58,928 nucleotides of DNA from Candidatus Symbiothrix dinenymphae (GCA_001417715.1 BBRT01000078.1:1-58928); one strand, 5' to 3'. Shown: positions 51,676 to 58,849, counted from the stretch's first letter. A program made the numbers and translations. Notes: a model not told the origin generated them from the letters alone.

Positions 51676-52079
51676 TATTTCAGGAAGGACAGACATACGA
51701 GGACAAATTTTGCGTTTCGAGTGACGTTTACAACGGTTTTATCGATGTTTTCCATGATAAAAATCCATTGCATACCGATGTTGCGTTTGCGAAAAGCAAA
51801 GGATTTGAAAGCCGTGTTATGCACGGAAATATCTTGAATGGATTCCTCTCCTATTTCATAGGCGAACGCCTTCCAACGAAAGATGTGATTATCCATTCGC
51901 AGGAAATTCAATTCAAAAATGCAGTCTATCTCGATGATGAATTAGATTTCAAGGCACAGGTGGTAGGCATTTATGAATCTGTGAATGCAGTCGAATTTAA
52001 ATTTGAATTTCGCAGAAATTTAACAAATTTTAACAAATGGGGGGGGGGGGGCAAATTGTTGATAATCAGCAAGTTATGA
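51672..52079 (+). CDS. MaoC-like dehydratase, C-terminus set by a G13 tract
   Basis: Hot-dog-fold hydratase/dehydratase with the R-specific hydratase motif D29-x-N-P-x-H34 and F-x-S-R-V-M-H-G. As read (135 residues) it ends K-L-L-I-I-S-K-L just after a run of 13 G. With 14 or 11 G the frame would instead continue through [21 protein letters not shown] and stop at 52136-52138, as an ATGA overlap with the SDR start. That second end matches the usual family C-terminus, so the present sequence is the truncated state or a mis-counted homopolymer. It acts on an acyl thioester, here presumably acyl-ACP. Confidence 0.85.
   Translation: MIFQEGQTYEDKFCVSSDVYNGFIDVFHDKNPLHTDVAFAKSKGFESRVMHGNILNGFLSYFIGERLPTKDVIIHSQEIQFKNAVYLDDELDFKAQVVGIYESVNAVEFKFEFRRNLTNFNKWGGGGKLLIISKL
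52039..52051 (+). repeat. G13 homopolymer tract in the maoC-like gene
   Basis: Thirteen G, confirmed by the reading frame (Trp-Gly-Gly-Gly-Gly-Lys). TTGATAATCAGCAAGTTA, the word that adjoins all three C tracts, follows at 52059-52076. Confidence 0.9.
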
Positions 52080-52134
52080 ATTCGGAAAAGCCCCAATTGG
52101 TTGCAAAAGGAAAATTTCAAATAGGCATATTATC

Positions 52135-52857
52135 ATGAACATATTAGTCACAGGCGGTTCTTCCGGTTTAGGAAAAGCAATCACCCAAAAGTTAGCTGAG
52201 GATAAAGGTAATCGGGTTTATTTTACCTATCATAAATCGGTGGGAAGTGCAAAAGAAATAAGCAGTCGATGTGCGAATTCTATAGGGATAAAGTGTGATT
52301 TCTGCAACAAAGACGATGTAAAATCGTTAGTTAGTCAGATAGCCGAAATGCATTTGGAAGTTTTAGTAAACAATGCTTACAGTGGGGCATTCTTAAAAGG
52401 GCATTTTCATAAGGTGTCTTCATCTGATTTTTTAGCAGAGTTCGAGAAAAATCTTATTCCAACGATTGAAATTGCGCAGGCTGCTATAAGCCTATTTCGT
52501 AAAAAACGGCAAGGGAAAATAATAACCGTTTTGACTGCGGCATTGTTAGATATTCCTCCGGTAGGTGCTTCTATGTACGTGGCAAATAAAGCCTATTTGG
52601 AAAAATTGACAAAGGTTTGGGCATCAGAAAATGCAAAATACAATATCTCGTCCAATTCCGTTTCGCCATCTTTTATGCAGACAGCCCTCACATCTGATAC
52701 GGATGAGAGAATCATTGAGCAGATGCTCAATGAGCATCCGTTGAAGCGATTGTTAACTGTCGAAGAAGTGGCAGAAACCGTTTTGTTTTTAACGAAAGCA
52801 TCCCCACAGTTGAATGGGGTGGATATTGTCATGAATGCCGCAATGAATATAGAATAA
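52135..52857 (+). CDS. Short-chain dehydrogenase/reductase
   Basis: A 240-residue classical SDR resembling 3-oxoacyl-ACP reductase. The cofactor motif T6-G-G-S-S-G-L-G13, N-N-A (79-81) and Y148-V-A-N-K152 are present. The usual catalytic serine position (about 135) reads T-A-A, so activity may be altered. It is probably NADPH-dependent and may reduce or oxidise the ACP-bound group. Its ATG overlaps the full-length MaoC reading frame (ATGA), so the G-tract state could also change its translation. Confidence 0.88.
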   Translation: MNILVTGGSSGLGKAITQKLAEDKGNRVYFTYHKSVGSAKEISSRCANSIGIKCDFCNKDDVKSLVSQIAEMHLEVLVNNAYSGAFLKGHFHKVSSSDFLAEFEKNLIPTIEIAQAAISLFRKKRQGKIITVLTAALLDIPPVGASMYVANKAYLEKLTKVWASENAKYNISSNSVSPSFMQTALTSDTDERIIEQMLNEHPLKRLLTVEEVAETVLFLTKASPQLNGVDIVMNAAMNIE

Positions 52858-52890
52858 CAGGGCAACTCAAATTATCTCAATAAAATTGCC

Positions 52891-52898
52891 TATCTTTG
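52891..52898 (+). promoter_or_regulatory. -7 box for the AAA ATPase/nuclease gene
   Basis: TATCTTTG followed by CG, 19 nt before the ATG at 52918. Confidence 0.6.
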
Positions 52899-52917
52899 CG
52901 CCCTAACTTAAAAGAAG

Positions 52918-54648
52918 ATGGAAACAAAGACGTACAAACGGTTGCCTTATGGCAATGCTAATTTCGAGAGTGTCAGAATGGATGGTTATGCCTACGTGGA
53001 CAAAACACATTTTATTGAACTGTTGGAACAGGAAAATAATAAATACCTGTTTTTCACCCGCCCGCGCAAGTTTGGCAAGAGTTTGTTTTTTTCGATGATG
53101 TCGCACTATTACGACATCACCGATGCCGACAAATTTGACACCTTGTTTGGCGATTTATACATCGGGAAGCACCCCACGCCGAAGCATAACAGCTATGTTG
53201 TGCTGAAATTCAATTTTTCGGGATTGGATACCGGCGGCGAAGAGCATTTCAGAACGTCGTTTCTTGGAAATATCCGCCAATCGGTTCTCTCCTGCTTGGA
53301 AGATCATGAAGATTGCATCCCTAATATAGCAGGGTACATTCAGGAATGTAAGGATAAACAATCTTCTGTTGCAGATATGTTGAATATCGCATTCAGGGCG
53401 GTAGCGTCCATTAAGCGAAAAGTTTTTGTCATCATTGATGAATATGACCATTTCGCTAACGACCTCATTGCACTGGGCAGTGTGGCGGGAGATGATACTT
53501 ACCGCAAAATAATAAGGGCTAACGGCTTGGTGCGCGATTTTTATGAAACACTGAAAAAAGGCAGCGAAACAGAAATCGACCGCATCCTGCTCACCGGCAT
53601 CACGCCCATTATGCTGGATGACCTGACCAGTGGTTTCAACATTGCCAACAGCCTGTCGCTGAAAGACAGATACAATGAAATGCTGGGGTTCACGCCGGAT
53701 GAGGTGGAGTGGCTGATGGAGGCAACCGGCGTTGATAAAAGTTTGATTGACGTGGATATGGAGTTTCTTTACAATGGCTACCTTTTCCATGCCAACGGTG
53801 AGAATAAGGTGTATAATCCCTCCATGATTTTGTATTTTTTTGACCAAGTAACAAGTAACAAAAATAACCCCGAATATATCATTGACGAAAACCTGAAAAT
53901 GGACTACGGACGGTTGCGGCGGTTGATTTCGGACGAGCAAAACAGTGCCACATTACTGAAAATAGCCCAAGATAACAGCATCCTTTCGGACATTACGCTC
54001 AAATTTTCCATCGATGAATTGCACGAAAACAAATCTTTTGTGTCATTGCTGTTTTATATGGGTTTGCTCACCATCGACGGGGAAGTGGAAGGTTCGCTGC
54101 TGCTGAAAATACCCAACTATTCCATCCGGACTATCTTTTGGGAATACATCATGCGACTGACACAAGACAGGAACGAAGACGTGCTGATAGATTTTTCGGA
54201 ACTAAAAGCGGCAATCAGGGAGTTGGCTTTTCGCGGAAATCCAACGCCTTTTATTGATTATGTGAGCCGCAGCATTTTCAGTTGCCTGTCGAATCGCGAT
54301 TTGAAACGTTTCAGCGAAAAGTATATCAAAATCCTATTGCTGGGAGGCTTGTTACAAAGCAAATTGTATTTACCCATCACTGAAATGGAAGTGTCGAAAG
54401 GCTACACCGACATTTGGCTAAAACGTAGCCATCTGTTTCCCGAAATCCCCTACGAATGGGTGTGGGAATTGAAATACATCAAAAAAGAAGATGCAACAAA
54501 TGAAGCAATCTTGCAGGAAAAACGCGATGAAGCGAGTGCTCAATTGTCCAACTACCGCAACTCACATCTATTTGCAGGGCGGTCTGACGTTCGTTATCTG
54601 TCGGCAATATTCATCGGAAAAGACAAGTATGAGATAAAAGAGTTGTAA
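52918..54648 (+). CDS. AAA-ATPase-like protein with PD-(D/E)XK nuclease domain
   Basis: A 576-residue protein of a family that is multi-copy in Bacteroidales. The N-terminus (L-P-Y-G-N-A-N-F-E-S-V-R) and F-F-T-R-P-R-K-F-G-K-S (Walker A-like) mark the AAA-ATPase-like domain; I-D-E-Y-D is the Walker B. The C-terminal domain has D-I-W...W-E-L-K-Y, a PD-(D/E)XK-type active site. Function is not established; a defence or mobile-element role is often suspected. It stands alone with its own promoter between the ACP operon and leader copy 2. Confidence 0.88.
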   Translation: METKTYKRLPYGNANFESVRMDGYAYVDKTHFIELLEQENNKYLFFTRPRKFGKSLFFSMMSHYYDITDADKFDTLFGDLYIGKHPTPKHNSYVVLKFNFSGLDTGGEEHFRTSFLGNIRQSVLSCLEDHEDCIPNIAGYIQECKDKQSSVADMLNIAFRAVASIKRKVFVIIDEYDHFANDLIALGSVAGDDTYRKIIRANGLVRDFYETLKKGSETEIDRILLTGITPIMLDDLTSGFNIANSLSLKDRYNEMLGFTPDEVEWLMEATGVDKSLIDVDMEFLYNGYLFHANGENKVYNPSMILYFFDQVTSNKNNPEYIIDENLKMDYGRLRRLISDEQNSATLLKIAQDNSILSDITLKFSIDELHENKSFVSLLFYMGLLTIDGEVEGSLLLKIPNYSIRTIFWEYIMRLTQDRNEDVLIDFSELKAAIRELAFRGNPTPFIDYVSRSIFSCLSNRDLKRFSEKYIKILLLGGLLQSKLYLPITEMEVSKGYTDIWLKRSHLFPEIPYEWVWELKYIKKEDATNEAILQEKRDEASAQLSNYRNSHLFAGRSDVRYLSAIFIGKDKYEIKEL

Positions 54649-54708
54649 AAAAAAGACTTTTTTTTAATTTTTCTTGAAAAAAAAATCGCGCATATCAAAA
54701 TTATATCG

Positions 54709-54716
54709 TACCTTTG
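54709..54716 (+). promoter_or_regulatory. -7 box for leader copy 2
   Basis: TACCTTTG followed by CC, 27 nt before the leader ATG; same downstream context as at 46132 and 57562. Confidence 0.65.
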
Positions 54717-54743
54717 CCCCCGAAAATTAAAAAAAAAAAGAAA

Positions 54744-54866
54744 ATGCAACTTGTGTCATTGATATTCGCTATTCTTCTGTCGGTAGGGTTCTTGCTCTAT
54801 CGGAGAGAGGTGTGCCTTTATAACTCATTGATAATGAGCAAGTTACCCCCCCCCCCCCCATTTTAA
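54744..54866 (+). CDS. Small membrane-leader ORF, copy 2 (C14, frame off)
   Basis: A 40-residue ORF, M-Q-L-V-S-L-I-F-A-I-L-L-S-V-G-F-L-L-Y-R-R..., ending K-L-P-P-P-P-P-F after 14 C. With 15 or 12 C the frame would continue without a stop into the fkbH remnant (M-M-D-F at 54935). In the present state the two are out of frame. Confidence 0.55.
   Translation: MQLVSLIFAILLSVGFLLYRREVCLYNSLIMSKLPPPPPF
54846..54859 (+). repeat. C14 homopolymer tract
   Basis: Fourteen C directly after TTGATAATGAGCAAGTTA in leader copy 2. Confidence 0.9.
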
Positions 54867-54934
54867 CGTTTATTAACACTTCGGGGTGTTTCTGTCGCCA
54901 TCATCGCGAGTCAAGTAACCTTAACTTGCTTGAC

Positions 54935-55162
54935 ATGATGGATTTCGCCATTTTATCAAAAAATCTCAAAAAAGATTTCTCGAACTTGAAACCGATTAAG
55001 GTTGCTGTTTTGGGGGGCTTTGAATCGACCCACAAATTGCTGCAGAAGTACAATAAAAAACTGCTTCGTCATTGCGGGCTTGACCTGCAATCCCCCGCGA
55101 CATTGTGGCAAATGGATGTGAACACATATAAGAATAAAAACAATTATATAACAAAAAAATAA
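54935..55162 (+). pseudogene. Deletion remnant of the fkbH-like gene
   Basis: A 75-codon open frame made of three pieces of the 49004 gene: its first ~27 codons (M-M-D-F...V-A-V-L-G), then F-E-S-T-H-K-L-L-Q-K-Y-N-K-K-L-L-R-H (parent about 83-99), then the last ~30 codons (C-G-L-D...N-N-Y-I-T-K-K). The HAD and GNAT domains are gone. The second junction joins CGTCATgacGGGCT of the parent to CGTCATtgcGGGCT of its REP element, so deletion between short similar sequences is likely. It remains open and may still be translated. Confidence 0.9.
55068..55095 (+). repeat. REP-like palindrome, copy 12 (in fkbH remnant)
   Basis: One C-to-T change (GACCTGCAA) relative to consensus, giving C-G-L-D-L-Q-S-P. 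Confidence 0.9.
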
Positions 55163-55167
55163 TAGAT

Positions 55168-56094
55168 ATGAATAGAGAAGAATATACTTTACAGGATTTT
55201 CTTGATATTGAAGGTCAAAAAAATGTAATTCAAGCAAAATTTTTGGAGACCTCGCTGTCCGAGATTACGCCCGAAGAGATTGTAAAATTCAACAATTTGC
55301 TACATTTCTACATGCAACGTGGGAATAATACATTGGAACAAATTGTAGATAAATACTTAAATCTCGTTTCTTTCATAATGGAAGACCAACGTTATTTTGT
55401 TGAATATGGCAAATATCGGTTTTCAACATTTGCAGAAGTGGAAAACTATTATAAAGACTTTAATTACATGGATAGCTACACAGTAGGGCTTGGGCTATCT
55501 ACTTACCTTTGGCCTGTGCATCGTGAAATGATGCGATTGTTTCGCAAGTACTTGATTATCAGCAATATGTGTGAGGGATGGCGGAAATACCTCGAAATTG
55601 GTCCCGGTCATGGAGAATATCTTACAACTGCTATGCAGCAAACAAATTTCAAACAATACATAGCTGTGGATATTTCTAAAACGAGCATAGATTTAACATC
55701 CGATTATATTCAGCATACAATGCCTGAAACCGATAAATCATACAAATTAATCCATGAAGATATATTCAAGTATCAGACACAAGATTTATTTGATATGATT
55801 GTGATGGGTGAGGTGTTGGAACATGTTGAAAATCCAACCGCTTTTTTACACAGAGCCTATCAGTTAGCGTCAAATGAAGCGTATATTTTTATTACGACGG
55901 CAATTAATGCTCCAACGCCTGACCATATTTATCTGTTCAACAATTTGAAGGAAGTAACAGATATGCTCGAAAAAGCAGGCTTCAGCATAGTAGATTACGT
56001 GGCTGCCAATACCAACAATGTCCCTTTGGAGAAGGCTGAAAAAAGGAAAATCCCGATAGTGTGCGGGTTTATATTGAAGAAAAAAAATACATAA
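55168..56094 (+). CDS. SAM-dependent class I methyltransferase
   Basis: A 308-residue protein. A helical N-terminal region (about 1-125) precedes a Rossmann methyltransferase domain with motif I E-I-G-P-G-H-G-E-Y, an acidic D-I-S-K-T-S loop and M-I-V-M-G-E-V-L-E-H-V-E-N-P. The type is that of small-molecule or glycan O-/C-methyltransferases. It begins 5 bp after the fkbH remnant stop and thus sits under the leader copy 2 promoter. Substrate unknown; a role in tailoring the same surface product is inference. Confidence 0.82.
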   Translation: MNREEYTLQDFLDIEGQKNVIQAKFLETSLSEITPEEIVKFNNLLHFYMQRGNNTLEQIVDKYLNLVSFIMEDQRYFVEYGKYRFSTFAEVENYYKDFNYMDSYTVGLGLSTYLWPVHREMMRLFRKYLIISNMCEGWRKYLEIGPGHGEYLTTAMQQTNFKQYIAVDISKTSIDLTSDYIQHTMPETDKSYKLIHEDIFKYQTQDLFDMIVMGEVLEHVENPTAFLHRAYQLASNEAYIFITTAINAPTPDHIYLFNNLKEVTDMLEKAGFSIVDYVAANTNNVPLEKAEKRKIPIVCGFILKKKNT

Positions 56095-56133
56095 TTAAAA
56101 AATAAAAATGCTATTCAACTCACAGATTTTTAC

Positions 56134-56141
56134 TACCTTTG
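56134..56141 (+). promoter_or_regulatory. -7 box for the MNT/HEPN pair
   Basis: TACCTTTG followed by CA, only 7 nt before the ATG at 56149, so the transcript may be leaderless or nearly so. Confidence 0.55.
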
Positions 56142-56148
56142 CACCGTT

Positions 56149-56463
56149 ATGAACAGGAGAAAAATCGTACAATCGTTAGGAAACACATTGCATAGGAATG
56201 TTCCCAATGCAACGGTCATCTTGTATGGCAGTGAAGCCAGAGGCGATGCTCATGCAGACAGTGATATTGATTTGCTGATTTTGGTGGATAAGGACACTAT
56301 TTCACCGCAGGAACGCCGAGATATAACCTATCCGTTATATGATGTGGAATTGGAAACGGGAGTAATTATCAGTCCCAAAGTGTTTTCTAAACGACTTTGG
56401 GAAGATAAATTTTCTATTACCCCATTTTATCACAACGTAATGAAGGAAGGGATTGTGTTATGA
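56149..56463 (+). CDS. MNT-type nucleotidyltransferase
   Basis: A 104-residue minimal nucleotidyltransferase with the G-S-E-A-R-G-D...D-S-D-I-D-L-L motif. In MNT-HEPN systems this protein is the antitoxin, which AMPylates the HEPN RNase. Its stop overlaps the HEPN start (ATGA), as expected for the pair. Confidence 0.88.
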   Translation: MNRRKIVQSLGNTLHRNVPNATVILYGSEARGDAHADSDIDLLILVDKDTISPQERRDITYPLYDVELETGVIISPKVFSKRLWEDKFSITPFYHNVMKEGIVL

Positions 56464-56851
56464 TTGACCGGGAAACAAGAAAAGCAATTGTCGCTTAGAG
56501 AACGCACATAAGACATTGCAGGAAATCCCAATTCATATTGAAAACGAATTATGGAACACGGCAATAAATCGCTTGTACTACGCCTGCTTTTATGCTGTCA
56601 CCGCTTTGCTAATCAGTGTGGAAATAGAAGCCCACACTCACGCCGGGGTTAGGCGAATGTTGGCTCTGCACTATACAAAAGATGGAAAATTGCCGCTTAA
56701 ATGGAACAGGTTTTATACAGACCTGTTTGAGAGTAGGCAGACGGGCGATTATGAAGACTTCATCTACTTTGACAGGGCAACCACAGAAGATTTTTATAAA
56801 CAGGCTATTGACTTCATCGACATTATTGAAGCCTTGATAGATAAATCGTAA
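56460..56851 (+). pseudogene. HEPN-domain gene with 5' frameshift
   Basis: The ATG at 56460 opens M-I-D-R-E-T-R-K-A-I-V-A then stops at 56496-56498. In another frame R-L-E-N-A-H-K-T-L-Q-E-I-P resumes at 56492 and continues to the stop at 56851 with an intact HEPN domain (N-R-L-Y-Y-A-C-F-Y-A). Together the two parts read as a normal HEPN toxin, so a single-base loss (or a two-base gain) near 56490 has broken it. Re-initiation at a TTG (56516) or frameshifting could still give product. Confidence 0.8.
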
Positions 56852-56882
56852 AAATTGGAGGTGACCAGCAACCCCATTTATC

Positions 56883-56899
56883 GCATCTCTACGGGATGC
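56883..56899. repeat. Solitary GCATCTCTACGGGATGC palindrome
   Basis: An isolated near-copy of the palindrome that makes up the repeats at 1-236 and 6102-6510, in the spacer between the HEPN and PIN genes. Confidence 0.7.
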
Positions 56900-56921
56900 G
56901 GCTGATATAAAGAACTTGGGT

Positions 56922-57320
56922 CTATTGATAATGCGTTGAGCCTTGTTGTTTTATCACCAAATTTTGCACTCTTGCAAAATGTCTTATATTCAGAGTTGAC
57001 AACGGACAATTGTGCGCAATAGCGGTTGCCGCAATTAATAAATCCGGCAATGCTATCAATTTGTTTTCTACCTTTAAATTGTTGTAAATTTTAGCCGCTT
57101 GATACGAGCATTTTTCATCAAACGAAATGATAGTGAGCTGTTTAAAAAAGTCTACCCAGAAATCAATCTGGGGCGGACGGACACCGATGAACAGTTCATA
57201 ATGTGTCAACACAGAAACCGCAAACATATCTTCTTCCGCCGCTAACTGAAAGAAGAGTGTTTTGGATTTGTCTTTGGCTCGAAACAATTCTATCAATACA
57301 GACGTATCTAATAAAATCAT
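56922..57320 (-). CDS. PIN-domain toxin, VapC-like
   Basis: A 132-residue PIN-fold RNase. Acidic residues of the active site are visible in I-L-L-D-T-S (D5), the E in L-T-H-Y-E-L and D in L-P-D-L-L-I-A-A. It is coupled to the upstream small gene by an ATGA overlap, the standard order antitoxin-toxin. Confidence 0.88.
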   Translation of the reverse strand: MILLDTSVLIELFRAKDKSKTLFFQLAAEEDMFAVSVLTHYELFIGVRPPQIDFWVDFFKQLTIISFDEKCSYQAAKIYNNLKVENKLIALPDLLIAATAIAHNCPLSTLNIRHFARVQNLVIKQQGSTHYQ

Positions 57321-57508
57321 CCTCTCCAGTGGTTAAAGTGTTGATTTCTTTCTAAATAGCCATTAAAATCTTCATCAGACCACGTTGGCACTTGCAACAA
57401 CACTTTTTGCATAGAAGTTAATTTCTGCACTTGCGCTCCAATTTTACCTCTCACCAGCACTTTCTCTGAGTCTAAAACCGGAGAATTAATATATGCTTGC
57501 ATTTTCAT
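57317..57508 (-). CDS. Small antitoxin, VapB-like
   Basis: A 63-residue protein (M-K-M-Q-A-Y-I-N-S-P...) ending in an acidic/aromatic tail (W-S-D-E-D-F-N-G-Y-L) that would bind the PIN toxin. A farther in-frame ATG at 57535 is possible, but a TACCTTTT promoter-like box at 57522-57529 argues for the shorter form. Confidence 0.7.
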   Translation of the reverse strand: MKMQAYINSPVLDSEKVLVRGKIGAQVQKLTSMQKVLLQVPTWSDEDFNGYLERNQHFNHWRG

Positions 57509-57561
57509 ATTGAATTTTTTTAAAAGGTAATACAAATTTTTGTATTGTCAAAATTTTTCTT

Positions 57562-57569
57562 TACCTTTG
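57562..57569 (+). promoter_or_regulatory. -7 box for leader copy 3
   Basis: TACCTTTG followed by CA, 27 nt before the leader ATG. Confidence 0.65.
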
Positions 57570-57596
57570 CACCCGAAAATTAAAAAAAAAAAGAAA

Positions 57597-57905
57597 ATGC
57601 AACTTGTGTCATTGATATTCGCTATTCTCCTGGCGGTAGGGTTTTTGCTCTATCGGAGAGGGGTGTGCTTTTGTAACTCATTGATAATGAGCAAGTTACC
57701 CCCCCCCCCCCCCCCAATTTTAACATTTATTAACGCTTCGGGGTATTTCTGTCGCCATCATCGCGAGTCAAGTAACCTTAACTTGCTTGACATGATGGAT
57801 TTCACCATTTCATCAAAAGTACAGGACATTTTCAGAGATGTGCCGGATGAGGAGAGTATTGGAGAAATGATTGGTGCTATTCAAAACAAAACAAAGAGTA
57901 TATGA
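57597..57905 (+). CDS. Leader copy 3 fused in frame to fkbH/acp remnant (C17, frame on)
   Basis: A 102-residue ORF: the membrane leader (M-Q-L-V-S-L-I-F-A-I-L-L-A-V-G), six prolines from a C17 tract, a spacer, then M-M-D-F-T-I-S-S (start of the fkbH-like protein, 57792) joined to K-V-Q-D-I-F-R-D-V-P-D-E-E-S-I (acp residues about 9-23) and G-E-M-I-G-A-I-Q-N-K (acp C-terminus). The phosphopantetheine serine region is deleted, so it cannot act as a carrier. The stop overlaps the next gene (ATGA). Gain or loss of one or two C would cut the fusion. Confidence 0.6.
   Translation: MQLVSLIFAILLAVGFLLYRRGVCFCNSLIMSKLPPPPPPILTFINASGYFCRHHRESSNLNLLDMMDFTISSKVQDIFRDVPDEESIGEMIGAIQNKTKSI
57699..57715 (+). 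repeat. C17 homopolymer tract
   Basis: Seventeen C directly after TTGATAATGAGCAAGTTA in leader copy 3; the longest homopolymer in the window. Confidence 0.9.
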
Positions 57906-58849
57906 AACTGATATCGTTCTCAAACTTTATTCCTGAACAAATTGCCGATACTATTCGGTTTAGAAACTATAGTGGGGTTTTTAGACAATCTCATTATTGC
58001 CAATATGTGCAAAATTTTCTATCCAATGTGCTGGAAGATCCTACGATTGAAGGTGCTGTTTTGCCTAATAGTTGCGATAGTGCCCGCAGTGCAGTTGATT
58101 ATTTAGCGGAGTCCAGCGGTAAGTACATATATTCACTCAAACATCCAACCATTGTGAGTGATGAAGCTATATTGTATTTTGCGCAGGTTATTCGCGAATA
58201 CAAAGAAAGTCTTGAAGCCCATTTTGGACAGCGTATTCCTAACGGATTAATTATGGAACGTACGGATTTACTCCGTAAACGGGGAAAATATCTTTACGAT
58301 TTGTATAATAACATCGGAGATAATTCTTATGTTTCCTACATTGAACAAATGAATACAATGTTATCAAAACCGCTTGTCGAATGGGAAAAATGGGCACCTG
58401 TTCCTCTGGCAAATTCAAAACAAGGGAAAAATGTATATCTCATTGGTCCCTTTCTTGACAACCCTTCCATATTGAGACAAATAGAGCAAAGTGGACTTCG
58501 AATTGTTGGTGACAATCTTACCAATTCAAAGCGACTTGCTTGGGATTCTTATTATTGCAAAGAAGAAAGTCTGTATGTGGATATAGCCTCTCACATCTTA
58601 CATCATCAAGCTTCGCCAACAATAGCGCGTTTCTCGTCCATTTGGGAAAAGGATTTTGCCGAAATAAAACAGAGAAATGTGAAGGGCGTGATATTTTTGT
58701 GTCAAAAATTTTGTGAACCCTACGATTATCTGTACACTATGTATAAAAAAAGACTACAAGTTGCAGATATTCCGCTTCTACGTGCTTATATCAGCGATGA
58801 TGAAGAAACCGGTAACTCTCTTTGGGAGACTTTTGCGGAAATAATATAG
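57902..58849 (+). CDS. 2-hydroxyacyl-CoA dehydratase subunit-like protein
   Basis: A 315-residue protein resembling the HgdB/FldB/BadD family, whose members dehydrate 2-hydroxyacyl-CoA by a radical route with a [4Fe-4S] cluster. Supporting stretches are L-P-N-S-C58-D-S-A-R-S, G-L-I-M-E-R-T-D and F-L-C267-Q-K-F-C271-E-P-Y-D-Y-L, which place cysteines as cluster ligands. It is shorter than most members (about 380-430). It is coupled to the leader/acp remnant by ATGA. An activator ATPase is normally required and is not seen in the window. Confidence 0.75.
   Translation: MKLISFSNFIPEQIADTIRFRNYSGVFRQSHYCQYVQNFLSNVLEDPTIEGAVLPNSCDSARSAVDYLAESSGKYIYSLKHPTIVSDEAILYFAQVIREYKESLEAHFGQRIPNGLIMERTDLLRKRGKYLYDLYNNIGDNSYVSYIEQMNTMLSKPLVEWEKWAPVPLANSKQGKNVYLIGPFLDNPSILRQIEQSGLRIVGDNLTNSKRLAWDSYYCKEESLYVDIASHILHHQASPTIARFSSIWEKDFAEIKQRNVKGVIFLCQKFCEPYDYLYTMYKKRLQVADIPLLRAYISDDEETGNSLWETFAEII

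Noticed and set aside
52039-57715. Homopolymer tracts as pure sequencing errors
   Set aside because: Not fully excluded, but four tracts sharing an adjacent word, three of them in repeated cassettes, are unlikely to be chance errors. Exact lengths are still uncertain.
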